Below are positions 1 to 7,918 of a DNA stretch of 64,000 nucleotides, piece by piece. The notes beneath the pieces were generated by a model. The model ran no database searches. It was not told the DNA's origin and saw only the letters and a list, made by a program, of their open reading frames with translations. The stretch covers positions 124,001-188,000 of the forward strand of contig NZ_VANR01000005.1 of NCBI RefSeq assembly GCF_005885675.1. Reading direction: 5' to 3'. The first letter of the stretch is position 1. Every line of letters begins with the position of its first letter. The translations under genes were made by a program, and so were the position numbers. The stretch comes from Polaribacter aestuariivivens. GTDB lineage: Bacteria; Bacteroidota; Bacteroidia; Flavobacteriales; Flavobacteriaceae.

Positions 1-796
1 AATAAATCAGAGTGTTGCTCAAGGAATTTATGCTTATGTGTTAGGTGCAAGAGGAACAGATTACCAAAAAGCTTATAATATGGCAACTGCAGCTTTAGCT
101 GGATATCCAATTATGAGTTCTTCAGAGGTTACTGGTGGATTTAACAACGTCGCTACTCCAGGATGGATGTGGGGTGTTGACTTAAATGATGAGATTGGTT
201 TAGGATTAGTATCTTGGTGGGGTCAAATGGATTACTATAGTTATAGTTACCCTGCTTTTGGAGATCACAAAGCAATCGATTCTGGTTTATATGCAGCTAT
301 ACCTGCAAATGACGTTAGAAAAAATCAATTTTTTAATGATCCAAGTAGAACTGAGCACTTAATGCCATTATTTAAATTTTACGACTCTGATAGAACTAGA
401 TATGGTTCCTCTAGAATCGTAAAAGCAGATTACGTTTATATGAGAGTTGCAGAAATGTACTTATTAGCTGCTGAATATGCTTCTAGAATAAACGAAGGAA
501 ATGCTAGAACAATGTTAAAAGCTGTTGTATCCAAAAGAGTTCCAGATGCATCTTATATTGATGGTTTATCAGGACAAGCTTTAAAAGATGAAATCTACTT
601 ACAGACAAGAATTGAACTTTGGGGTGAGGGTAGAAGTTACTTAGCTATGAAAAGAAACAAAGCAACAGTAACAAGAGGAGACAATCACTTATCTTTTGTA
701 GGCGTTCCAATTCCATACAACGATGAAAGAATGGCTTTTGAAATTCCAGAAGGTGAAATTCAATTTAACCCTTTTATTTCAACTCAAAACGACTAA
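1..796 (+). CDS. SusD/RagB-family outer-membrane lipoprotein, C-terminal part
   Basis: This is the carboxy-terminal part of a SusD-like glycan- or peptide-binding lipoprotein; the reading frame is open to the left edge, so the start, lipobox and N-terminal TPR-like half lie outside the window. The visible segment has the usual SusD end: the stretch reading DYVYMRVAEMYLLAAEY (near 430-478), which matches the family's LRYAEVLLLYAEA signature, then a RIELWGEGRSY segment and a short tail with IPYNDERM and a final asparagine-rich piece. SusD proteins sit on the cell surface as lids over SusC TonB-dependent transporters, so a susC gene is expected just upstream. The GTG near 38 is internal. A strong hairpin follows the stop. 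Confidence 0.9.
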   Translation, partial: INQSVAQGIYAYVLGARGTDYQKAYNMATAALAGYPIMSSSEVTGGFNNVATPGWMWGVDLNDEIGLGLVSWWGQMDYYSYSYPAFGDHKAIDSGLYAAIPANDVRKNQFFNDPSRTEHLMPLFKFYDSDRTRYGSSRIVKADYVYMRVAEMYLLAAEYASRINEGNARTMLKAVVSKRVPDASYIDGLSGQALKDEIYLQTRIELWGEGRSYLAMKRNKATVTRGDNHLSFVGVPIPYNDERMAFEIPEGEIQFNPFISTQND

Positions 797-809
797 TACA
801 AATTCTTAA

Positions 810-839
810 AAACAAGAGCATATTCGTATGCTCTTGTTT
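810..839 (+). terminator. Strong hairpin with UUCG loop between susD and the next lipoprotein gene
   Basis: A perfect 13-bp stem (810-822 paired with 827-839) closes on a TTCG tetraloop. Only three T follow, so it may be a weak terminator, an attenuator or a 3' end that protects the susD transcript, rather than a full stop before the gene at 862. Confidence 0.6.
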
Positions 840-861
840 CTAATTTCAACAATAGATAAAA

Positions 862-1581
862 ATGAAAAAATTTACTTATATATTATTGGCATTTATAACT
901 ATAGTAACACTAAACAGTTGTGAACAATCAATTGAACCATTAGGAACAAATTATGTAACGTTTGCAGAACCTGAATTTTCTGCAGGAGTAGATGTTGGTG
1001 GTTCTACAACGGTTGAAATTCCAGTCTTTACGTCTAACGTATCTGGTTCAGCAAGAACATTTGTTGTAAGTGTAGATGAATCTAGTAACGCAGCCACTGG
1101 GTCTTATACAGTACCAACATCAGTGGAAATTCCAGCAAACACAAATAAAGGAATGATTACGGTAAGTTTAACAGATACTAATTTAGGTATTGGAGTAAAT
1201 AAACTTATTTTAAATTTTGGAGCAGAAGAAGGATTATCTAATGGTGGATCTACTACTATTAGTTACATACAAAACTGTACAGAAGTAACTGGTACTTTAG
1301 ATATTACATTTGATGCTTATGGAAGTGAAACTTCATGGGAAATTACTGACTCTTTAGGAGGAGTAGTCGTTTCAGGTGGTGGTTATGCAGATGGTGATGT
1401 ATCTGTTTCAGAACCAATTACATTGTGTTCTGGTAGAGATTATACATTTACATTTAAAGATTCTTTTGGAGATGGTTATGCTTCTCCAGGAATGGCAACA
1501 TTAACTATTGGAGGAGATGTTAAAGCTACAGTTAGCGGAGACTTTGGTTCTAGTTCTGAGACTGAATTCGATACAAAATAA
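862..1581 (+). CDS. Surface lipoprotein following susD, function unknown
   Basis: A 239-residue lipoprotein: a hydrophobic signal peptide ends in LNSC, so Cys20 is the likely lipid anchor. Residues about 30-135 look like a beta-sandwich of Calx-beta or DUF4843 style (alternating strands, the phrase VEIPVFTSNVSG, and VEIPANTNKG). Residues about 140-230 form a second module with SWEITDSLGG and FKDSFGDGYASPG, a type seen at the ends of flavobacterial surface proteins. It lies 65 bases after susD on the same strand, so by analogy with other SusCD loci it probably binds the same substrate at the surface. The exact ligand cannot be read from the sequence. A rho-independent terminator follows directly. 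Confidence 0.75.
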   Translation: MKKFTYILLAFITIVTLNSCEQSIEPLGTNYVTFAEPEFSAGVDVGGSTTVEIPVFTSNVSGSARTFVVSVDESSNAATGSYTVPTSVEIPANTNKGMITVSLTDTNLGIGVNKLILNFGAEEGLSNGGSTTISYIQNCTEVTGTLDITFDAYGSETSWEITDSLGGVVVSGGGYADGDVSVSEPITLCSGRDYTFTFKDSFGDGYASPGMATLTIGGDVKATVSGDFGSSSETEFDTK

Positions 1582-1597
1582 AAATTTATTTTAAATT

Positions 1598-1628
1598 AAA
1601 ACCATCTCTTTTGAGATGGTTTTTTTTT
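1598..1628 (+). terminator. Rho-independent terminator
   Basis: The stem AAAACCATCTC/GAGATGGTTTT (1598-1608 with 1613-1623) has a four-base loop and runs into eight T. It ends the susD-lipoprotein transcript; the next gene has its own promoter-like box a few bases on. Confidence 0.9.
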
Positions 1629-1643
1629 GCTCTTTATTTAGCA

Positions 1644-1651
1644 TACATTTG
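1644..1651 (+). promoter_or_regulatory. Bacteroidetes -7 box (TAnnTTTG) for rlmB
   Basis: TACATTTG matches the Bacteroidetes sigma-A -7 consensus TAnnTTTG and lies only four bases before the ATG at 1656. Transcription would therefore start at or beside the start codon. No clear -33 TTTG is seen at the right spacing. Such boxes also occur by chance in AT-rich DNA. Confidence 0.5.
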
Positions 1652-1655
1652 CAAA

Positions 1656-2405
1656 ATGGAAAAAGACATGACAAACATCTTTGGGATTAGAGCAATTATA
1701 GAGTCTATTGAAAGTGGCTCTACAATTAATAAAATTTATCTTCAAAAAGGGTTAAGAGGAGAACTGTTTTTTGAATTAGATAAGTTAATAAAACAAAATA
1801 ATGTAACCACAAGTATTGTACCTGTTGAAAAATTAAATCGTCTTTCAAAAAATAATAACCATCAAGGTGCTGTTGCACAAATATCTCCAATAGATTTTTA
1901 CGATTTAGAAAAGTTAATTGAAAAAACAATAGATAATAAAGAAATTCCTTTGTTTTTATTGTTAGATCAAATTTCTGATGTGCGTAACTTTGGAGCGATT
2001 ATAAGAACAGCAGAATGTACTGGAGTTCACGGAATCATTATTCAAAAAAATGGAAGTGCACCAGTTAACGCAGAAACGATTAAAACTTCTGCAGGAGCAG
2101 CATTTAAAATTCCTATATGTAAAGTTGATCATATTAAAGATGCCTTATTTTTATTACAAGCATCAGATATAAAAATTGTTGCAGCTACAGAAAAAACAGA
2201 AGATTCTATTTTCGATATTAATTTTAATCAACCTTTGGCAATTGTTATGGGGTCTGAACACAGAGGTGTAAATCCATCTATCTTGAAAATGGTAGACTAT
2301 AAAGCTAAATTACCTTTATTAGGTGAAATAGCCTCTTTAAACGTTTCTGTTGCATGTGGTGCTTTCTTATATGAAACCGTAAGACAAAGAATATCTGTAA
2401 AATAG
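1656..2405 (+). CDS. rlmB: 23S rRNA (guanosine-2'-O-)-methyltransferase of the TrmH/SpoU family
   Basis: A 249-residue SPOUT methyltransferase that puts a 2'-O-methyl group from S-adenosylmethionine on an rRNA (or less likely tRNA) ribose. Residues 1-90 are the small RNA-binding SpoU substrate-binding domain (NIFGIRAIIES, then NNHQGAVAQ). The trefoil-knot catalytic part has all three SpoU motifs: DVRNFGAIIRTAE near 108-120 with the catalytic Arg, IVMGSEHRGV near 198-207, and PLLGEIASLNVSVACG near 220-236. The open frame reaches back to 1611, but that would overlap the terminator and promoter, so the ATG at 1656 is chosen; an ATG at 1668 is also possible. RlmB is the usual name for this length and domain layout in flavobacteria. 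Confidence 0.88.
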   Translation: MEKDMTNIFGIRAIIESIESGSTINKIYLQKGLRGELFFELDKLIKQNNVTTSIVPVEKLNRLSKNNNHQGAVAQISPIDFYDLEKLIEKTIDNKEIPLFLLLDQISDVRNFGAIIRTAECTGVHGIIIQKNGSAPVNAETIKTSAGAAFKIPICKVDHIKDALFLLQASDIKIVAATEKTEDSIFDINFNQPLAIVMGSEHRGVNPSILKMVDYKAKLPLLGEIASLNVSVACGAFLYETVRQRISVK

Positions 2406-2418
2406 TATTTATTGTTAA

Positions 2419-3096
2419 CTAATTATTTCTTTCATTCAACTCCTCTTCTATTTCTTCTGGTGGATTAAAATTTCCATTTTCATCAAAAAGTAAATCAAAC
2501 TCAGTTTCTTTGAATTGATAGTTCTTCTTAACAATTCCTTTTTTTCTATATATAACAGCAAATATAAAACCTGTTACAAAACCAGATAAATGTCCTTCCC
2601 AAGACATTCCTTCTTTAATTGGCAAAACATACCATATCATACTTCCATATAAAAAAATGACTACTAAGCTAAGTGCAATCAACCTATAGTAGTGTTTAAT
2701 AATTCCACTAAAAAAAACAAAACTAAACAATAAGTAAACAATACCACTTGCGCCAATGTGGTAAGAACCATCAGCAATTAACCAAGTAAAAAAACCTGTA
2801 AAAAAGCCTCCTAATAGTAATACTTTAAATGAAATATCTCTATAAAAATAAAATAAAGATGATAATAGTACAAAAAGAGGAATGGAATTATTAAATAAGT
2901 GCAATGCATCTCCATGAATAAAATGCATTAAAAAAACACCTCTAAACCCTTTTAAAGTCTTCGGAGAAACTCCATACTTGTTAAAATTAAGACCAAAATG
3001 AATTTCTATCCAATAAACAAGCCATATAATTACAATAAAAATTATTGGTATTAAAAAGATAGATTTAGAAAAGTTTAATTTTTGCTCATTTTTCAT
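2419..3096 (-). CDS. Rhomboid-family intramembrane serine protease
   Basis: A 225-residue polytopic membrane protein with about six membrane segments. The rhomboid signature is complete: HFIHGDALHLFNN (58-70) with the conserved His and Asn in the second helix, IGASG with nucleophile Ser117, and EGHLSG with His169 as the partner of the catalytic dyad. Rhomboids cut transmembrane segments of other membrane proteins inside the bilayer. The cytoplasmic tail (about 187-225) is acidic, with a run of Glu near the C-terminus. Substrates are unknown. The gene faces rlmB and is divergent from rarA; a TAGTTTTG box on the minus strand lies in the shared upstream gap. Confidence 0.9.
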   Translation of the reverse strand: MKNEQKLNFSKSIFLIPIIFIVIIWLVYWIEIHFGLNFNKYGVSPKTLKGFRGVFLMHFIHGDALHLFNNSIPLFVLLSSLFYFYRDISFKVLLLGGFFTGFFTWLIADGSYHIGASGIVYLLFSFVFFSGIIKHYYRLIALSLVVIFLYGSMIWYVLPIKEGMSWEGHLSGFVTGFIFAVIYRKKGIVKKNYQFKETEFDLLFDENGNFNPPEEIEEELNERNN

Positions 3097-3122
3097 TGTT
3101 GTAAAATTATCAAAAATGTAAC

Positions 3123-3130
3123 CAAAACTA
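3123..3130 (-). promoter_or_regulatory. Candidate -7 box for the rhomboid gene
   Basis: Read on the minus strand the sequence is TAGTTTTG, an exact TAnnTTTG match, 26 bases before the ATG at 3096. No clear -33 element is visible. Confidence 0.35.
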
Positions 3131-3173
3131 AAAAACTACAAATTCTGTCATAAATCTTTATTATTTTTACTTT

Positions 3174-4445
3174 ATGAATGAACCTTTGGCAGAAAGAATA
3201 AGACCCAAAACTTTAGAAGATTATATAAGTCAACAACATTTGGTAGGTAAAAATGGTGTTTTAACAAATTTGATAAAACAAGGTATTATTCCTTCCTTAA
3301 TTTTATGGGGACCTCCTGGAATTGGCAAAACAACTTTAGCAAATATTATTGCAACAGAATCTAAAAGACCTTTTTATACTTTAAGCGCAATAAGTTCTGG
3401 TGTTAAAGATGTTAGAGAAGTTATTGAAAAAGCGAAAAAAAGTGGTGGTTTATTTACTGCTAAAAATCCTATTTTATTTATTGATGAAATTCATAGGTTT
3501 AGCAAATCTCAGCAAGATTCTTTATTAGGAGCTGTAGAAAAAGGTTGGGTAACGTTGATTGGTGCCACAACCGAAAATCCTAGTTTTGAAGTTATACCAG
3601 CACTACTCTCTCGTTGTCAAGTTTATATTTTAAATTCTTTTGATAAAAACGACTTAATTGCGTTGTTAGAAAGGGCTATTAAAAAGGATGAATTTCTAGC
3701 ATCAAAAAAAATTAAATTAAAAGAAACTGATGCCTTATTACAAGTTTCTAGCGGAGATGCCAGAAAATTATTAAATATTTTTGAGCTATTAGTTTCTACA
3801 GAAGATAATATTGAGATTACAAACAAACTTGTTTTAGAAAAAATTCAGAAAAATACGATTCGTTATGATAAAACAGGTGAAAACCATTACGATATTATTT
3901 CTGCTTTTATTAAATCAATTCGCGGAAGTGATCCTAACGCAGCAGTTTATTGGTTAGCTAGAATGATTGAAGGTGGTGAAGATGTAAAGTTTATCGCAAG
4001 AAGAATGTTAATTTTAGCTTCTGAAGATATTGGAAATGCAAATCCAACTGCACTAATTTTAGCTAACAATACTTTTCAAGCAGTTTCTGTAATTGGTAAT
4101 CCTGAATCTAGAATTATTTTGAGCCAATGTGCTGTGTATTTAGCCAACTCTACAAAAAGTAATGCCTCATATTTAGCTATTGGTGAAGCTCAAAATATAG
4201 TCCGTGTAACAGGTAACCTATCTGTTCCATTACATCTTAGAAATGCTCCAACTAAATTAATGAAAGATTTAGATTATGGAAAAGAATATATGTATTCTCA
4301 CAATTACGAAAACAACTTTGTAGAACAGGAGTTTTTACCAAGTGAAATTTCTGGCACAAAACTATATGAGCCTGGTAAAAATCAGAGAGAAAATCAATTT
4401 AGAGAAACGCTTAAAAACAGATGGAAAAACAAGTATAATTATTAA
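3174..4445 (+). CDS. rarA: Replication-associated recombination protein A (AAA+ ATPase)
   Basis: A 423-residue MgsA/RarA clamp-loader-like ATPase that acts at stalled replication forks and single-strand DNA ends together with SSB. Walker A is GPPGIGKTT at 46-54, Walker B is LFIDEIHRF at 101-109, and sensor 1 is in [11 protein letters not shown]. The C-terminal half carries the tetramerisation region typical of the family ([26 protein letters not shown] and SYLAIGEAQ). Length matches RarA proteins (about 420-450). Its stop overlaps the stop of the convergent secreted-protein gene by four bases. Confidence 0.95.
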   Translation: MNEPLAERIRPKTLEDYISQQHLVGKNGVLTNLIKQGIIPSLILWGPPGIGKTTLANIIATESKRPFYTLSAISSGVKDVREVIEKAKKSGGLFTAKNPILFIDEIHRFSKSQQDSLLGAVEKGWVTLIGATTENPSFEVIPALLSRCQVYILNSFDKNDLIALLERAIKKDEFLASKKIKLKETDALLQVSSGDARKLLNIFELLVSTEDNIEITNKLVLEKIQKNTIRYDKTGENHYDIISAFIKSIRGSDPNAAVYWLARMIEGGEDVKFIARRMLILASEDIGNANPTALILANNTFQAVSVIGNPESRIILSQCAVYLANSTKSNASYLAIGEAQNIVRVTGNLSVPLHLRNAPTKLMKDLDYGKEYMYSHNYENNFVEQEFLPSEISGTKLYEPGKNQRENQFRETLKNRWKNKYNY

Positions 4446-5218
4446 AATTTTACTTGATATTCTTCCACTATAAGTTTTTCATTAGTATAATATTCAGCAA
4501 TCCAAACCGTATTTTTTTTATATAAAATTCCGTTTTTATCTTTGATAATAAATACGTCTTTCACGTTCGTATCTAACAATAAGAAAAGTACTTCTGGTTT
4601 GGTATTTACTAATTGATATCCATTTTCATTTACTTGAGCATATAAAATATTCGAAGGTATTTTTTTAACACCTGTATCATTCTTTTTAAGTATCTCTTGT
4701 GAAACATCAGTATCTATAACTTTAGTTACAACTTGAGGAGTATGAACTTTTACATCTTTTTGAATAACTTTTTCATTTTTAGGCAAAGGTGTATAAACCA
4801 TTTCGCTCATATTTTTGTGAGCATTTCTTATTGCTAATTGATATGATTTTTTATATTCTTTTTCTCTACTTTCACCAAAACCTGAAGTGTATACAACTTT
4901 GTTAAAACAGTCTTTTAGCTGAATTGCTAGTCTTGATTTAAACATTGTAGACTCATCTATAACAGTTGCAAAAAGGGCAGCACATCTGTCTGATTTTAAG
5001 TCTTCTGGATATTCTTCTGATTCTAGCAAAACTTCAAAACCATTTTTTTTCAATAAAAATTTGGTAAGTGAACTTGTTTGATATTGATCTTTTTCTTTTA
5101 CAAAATCAAATTTATCGGAAACAATAATGTATTTATAGTTGTTTATTTCTTTTTGTTGAGAATTGCTGTAAAATGACACAAAAAATACTGCCATTAAAAA
5201 AAGAATATTTTTTTTCAT
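4442..5218 (-). CDS. Secreted protein of unknown function, third gene of a three-gene envelope unit
   Basis: A 258-residue protein I do not recognise. It starts with a cleavable signal peptide (hydrophobic core then YSNSQQ), followed by an alpha/beta segment (about 25-130) that resembles periplasmic proteins which assemble a value from a damaged string of conserved residues such as KYIIVSDKFDF and DRCAALFATVIDES. A lysine-rich linker (about 135-185) separates it from a C-terminal beta-rich piece (IIKDKNGILYKKNTVWIAEYY). It follows the barrel gene with a one-base gap, so the two are translated from one message and probably work in the same place, the periplasmic face of the outer membrane. Confidence 0.7.
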   Translation of the reverse strand: MKKNILFLMAVFFVSFYSNSQQKEINNYKYIIVSDKFDFVKEKDQYQTSSLTKFLLKKNGFEVLLESEEYPEDLKSDRCAALFATVIDESTMFKSRLAIQLKDCFNKVVYTSGFGESREKEYKKSYQLAIRNAHKNMSEMVYTPLPKNEKVIQKDVKVHTPQVVTKVIDTDVSQEILKKNDTGVKKIPSNILYAQVNENGYQLVNTKPEVLFLLLDTNVKDVFIIKDKNGILYKKNTVWIAEYYTNEKLIVEEYQVKF

Positions 5219-5219
5219 T

Positions 5220-6590
5220 TTAATTAAAAATAAGATTAATTCCTAGTTGAAAAGATGCACTATTTGCCGAAGATAAATCTTCATATTGAATAATATTATC
5301 AAATATACCATAAAAATTTATTTTCCAGATTTGAGTAGAAAGTCCGAAACCAATATTGTACGCAGAATAATCATCAACAGTATAGGTTACTTTCGCATGT
5401 AAATTTTTTGAAAATGATTTTTCATAAAAACCTGTGAGTGCAAATTGCTGACTTAAAGGCCTGAAAACAGAGTATAATTGAGCTCCTACTGAATTGGTAT
5501 AAAAATCTTTATAGGTATTGTCATAACAGTATTTGCTTCTTTTTTGACCAAAGCTATATTTTAAAGCCATATTCAATTTTGCGGGTCTCCAAGAAACATA
5601 CGAATCATTATTTTCTGTTGTTGGCAATTGTTCTTTAAAATTATCATTTAATTCTTGCCAATAATTTCTTGGATTTGCAGAATCAAATTCAAAATTTATT
5701 CCTTCAAAAGTAAAACTTCCTTCAGTAACAGTGTTTTTTATATTTTTTGTATGATTCACAAAACCAACATCTAACAAGCTTCCTGAAATTTGTAATTGTT
5801 TAGAGATATTATAGCTGAAACCAAAATCTATTCCCAAGCCTAAGCTTCCACCTAAAAAGGTATTTTTTAAATAAGTAGATGGATCGTCTATATATTCATC
5901 ATTTTGAATTAAACCAGCTGTTTTAAAATTTACATCTATATTATTTAAATAATGAATATAAATATTGTTATTTCCTTCTGCAGTTGTAAATGTTCCTGAA
6001 TTATTTGTAGACTCGATATTTAAGGCAGATGAATAAATTTTAAACCTACCTCCTAAAGTTAATTTTTCATTTATTTTTTTGGTAACTCCTGCATGAATTA
6101 CTCCTAAAACATCCATTTTATAGTTTATTTGAGAAACATTAAAACTTGTATTTAGGTAAGCAGCATTCCCTTCATTTAAAAGTGTAATTGCGTCTTTTGG
6201 AAAATAGGAAATTGCATCAATTTCTTCATAAAACCCAAAACTAAAGTATACATTATCATTATAACGAAAACCTCCACTTAAAACTTCTATTTGCGAGTTT
6301 ACTTTTACATAATCGTTTACCTTCAATCTTGATAAAACTGTTGATATTTTATCATTAATTGCCAAACCATCTCTCAAAAAAATATCCGATAAAGTAAAAC
6401 CTGTGATGCCTACTTCAGATGAAAATCCAGACAATAATGGAACTCCAATATGATATTTGTAATTTGTTTCTATACCTGGGTTTAATAGTAATGTTTGCGG
6501 TAGTTCTGCAAAATCGTATAAAACTTGTTTGTTTTGACCTTGTAAGTATAATGCTACAAATAAGAATGGTATTAAAAACTTATATTTCAT
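5220..6590 (-). CDS. DUF5723-like outer-membrane beta-barrel protein
   Basis: A 456-residue predicted outer-membrane protein: signal peptide ending at YLQGQ, then an N-terminal segment reading VLYDFAELPQTLLLNPG, which I recognise from DUF5723-type and PorV/PorP-like flavobacterial barrels, followed by many alternating amphipathic strands rich in Tyr, Phe and Asn and a last strand ending SFQLGINLIFN with a terminal aromatic-type beta-signal. Molecular role is unknown; related barrels help anchor or assemble surface complexes. It sits between a lipoprotein gene (one-base gap upstream) and a secreted protein (one-base gap downstream), so the three form one transcriptional unit. Confidence 0.72.
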   Translation of the reverse strand: MKYKFLIPFLFVALYLQGQNKQVLYDFAELPQTLLLNPGIETNYKYHIGVPLLSGFSSEVGITGFTLSDIFLRDGLAINDKISTVLSRLKVNDYVKVNSQIEVLSGGFRYNDNVYFSFGFYEEIDAISYFPKDAITLLNEGNAAYLNTSFNVSQINYKMDVLGVIHAGVTKKINEKLTLGGRFKIYSSALNIESTNNSGTFTTAEGNNNIYIHYLNNIDVNFKTAGLIQNDEYIDDPSTYLKNTFLGGSLGLGIDFGFSYNISKQLQISGSLLDVGFVNHTKNIKNTVTEGSFTFEGINFEFDSANPRNYWQELNDNFKEQLPTTENNDSYVSWRPAKLNMALKYSFGQKRSKYCYDNTYKDFYTNSVGAQLYSVFRPLSQQFALTGFYEKSFSKNLHAKVTYTVDDYSAYNIGFGLSTQIWKINFYGIFDNIIQYEDLSSANSASFQLGINLIFN

Positions 6591-6591
6591 A

Positions 6592-7128
6592 TTATAAAGA
6601 AGTTTCTAAATAAATAGTTCCTGCAGATTTTAAAAATATATTACCAGCATCTGAAGTTGTAAGTGGTATTAACGGATTTTCTAACCTTAACCTTACTTCT
6701 ATTTTAATGAAGTTTTTTACATTTGGATTTAAAGTAATGTCTATTACTTCAGTTTGTTGAAAATCTCTATCGTTAGCATCAATATTTAAATCTTGTAGTT
6801 GGTAAATAGTATTATCATTAGCATCTAACAAGTTAATTTCTAAAACAAAATCACGGTTGATTTCATTGATAATTTCAAATTCAAAATCTAACCGAACTGA
6901 ATTATTTCTAACAAATGAATTTTGAAAAATTTCAAAATTTGTTTGCTCAGTAATTTCTGTTGAAGGAGGTGACGCAAAAGCTGCAGAATTAATAGAAAAA
7001 TAAGTTAAAGCAGTTGTGTATGCGGGTCTTGCAGTGTAATCTTCTATTTGATTAAAATCTAAACTTTGAGTACAAGAAAATAAAAATAAAACAGCTAAAT
7101 AGAGAGAAAGTCTTGTAAATCTAAACAT
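6592..7128 (-). CDS. Lipoprotein of unknown function, first gene of the envelope unit
   Basis: A 178-residue lipoprotein; the signal peptide ends in FLFSC, giving a lipid-modified Cys19. The mature part is beta-rich with no cysteine or obvious catalytic motif (FEFEIINEINRDFVLEINLLD and FIKIEVRLRLENPLIP), like an immunoglobulin-fold sandwich. It begins the minus-strand unit that continues with the DUF5723-like barrel and the secreted protein. I cannot name a family; a lipoprotein partner of the barrel is the natural reading of the context. Confidence 0.7.
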   Translation of the reverse strand: MFRFTRLSLYLAVLFLFSCTQSLDFNQIEDYTARPAYTTALTYFSINSAAFASPPSTEITEQTNFEIFQNSFVRNNSVRLDFEFEIINEINRDFVLEINLLDANDNTIYQLQDLNIDANDRDFQQTEVIDITLNPNVKNFIKIEVRLRLENPLIPLTTSDAGNIFLKSAGTIYLETSL

Positions 7129-7162
7129 ATATAAATTTATTAATTTTAAAACGCAAAAAGTA

Positions 7163-7846
7163 TTATAAATATTGTTTTAACTCTAAAAGTGAGGTAACAG
7201 AAAGTATATTTTTATTTGTTGAAATTGTATTATTAAAGTTACAATGTATTGCTTTTAAACCAATATTTAAGGCACCTTGTACGTCTGCTTCTAAACTATC
7301 ACCAATCATAATTGAACTTTCTTTTGTTGCTTTGGCAGATTCTAGTGCGTAATTAAATATTTTGGGGTTTGGTTTTTTTACACCTACAGAGTCTGAAGTA
7401 ATTATTTTATCGAAATAATGGTGAATTTTAGAGTTCATCATTTTTTTACTTTGAATTTCTTCGAAACCATTGGTAATTATATGTAACGTATATTTTTCTT
7501 TTAAATAATCTAAAAGCTCGAAAGTACCATCAAATAAATGATTAAAATTAGCCAAATTATCAATATATTCTATGGCTATTTTATCAATTAAATCATCTGA
7601 AATTGTATAGTTTACAGCATCAAAAGTTTTTTTTAGACGTTCGTACCTCAACGCTTTTTTAGATATTTTTTCTTCTCTGTATAACTTCCAATATTCTAAA
7701 TTTAAAGGTTTATAAACTTCTAAAAAATCTTGCAGGGTAATAGCTATACCATTGTCTGCAAAAATTTTATGGAAAGTTAATTCAGAATTTTTTTCAAAAT
7801 CCCAAAGTGTGTGATCTAAGTCAAAAAAAACGTGTTCAATCTTCAT
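7163..7846 (-). CDS. yjjG: HAD-family nucleotidase of the YjjG type
   Basis: A 227-residue HAD hydrolase that removes phosphate from (non-canonical) pyrimidine nucleoside monophosphates. The start is fixed by the DLDHT motif with nucleophile Asp9 and acid/base Asp11. The helical cap covers about 17-95 (FEKNSELTFHKIF onward), motif II is ITNG near 119, motif III Lys lies in GVKKPNPKIF near 155-164, and motif IV is IGDSLEADVQGA near 181-192. Length and the FFDLDHTLWDFE opening match the TIGR02254-type YjjG group. It is 34 bases upstream of the envelope trio on the same strand and could share a transcript, though a functional link is not evident. Confidence 0.85.
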   Translation of the reverse strand: MKIEHVFFDLDHTLWDFEKNSELTFHKIFADNGIAITLQDFLEVYKPLNLEYWKLYREEKISKKALRYERLKKTFDAVNYTISDDLIDKIAIEYIDNLANFNHLFDGTFELLDYLKEKYTLHIITNGFEEIQSKKMMNSKIHHYFDKIITSDSVGVKKPNPKIFNYALESAKATKESSIMIGDSLEADVQGALNIGLKAIHCNFNNTISTNKNILSVTSLLELKQYL

Positions 7847-7892
7847 TTGCTAAATGTAAAAATTATAAATAAAAAAAAGGATATTAAGTTGT

Positions 7893-7900
7893 TATATTTG
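7893..7900 (+). promoter_or_regulatory. Candidate -7 box for the glycosyltransferase gene
   Basis: TATATTTG is an exact TAnnTTTG match 18 bases before the TTG start at 7919, in the divergent gap with the yjjG-like gene. Confidence 0.45.
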
Positions 7901-7918
7901 TGAAAACAAATCATTTTT

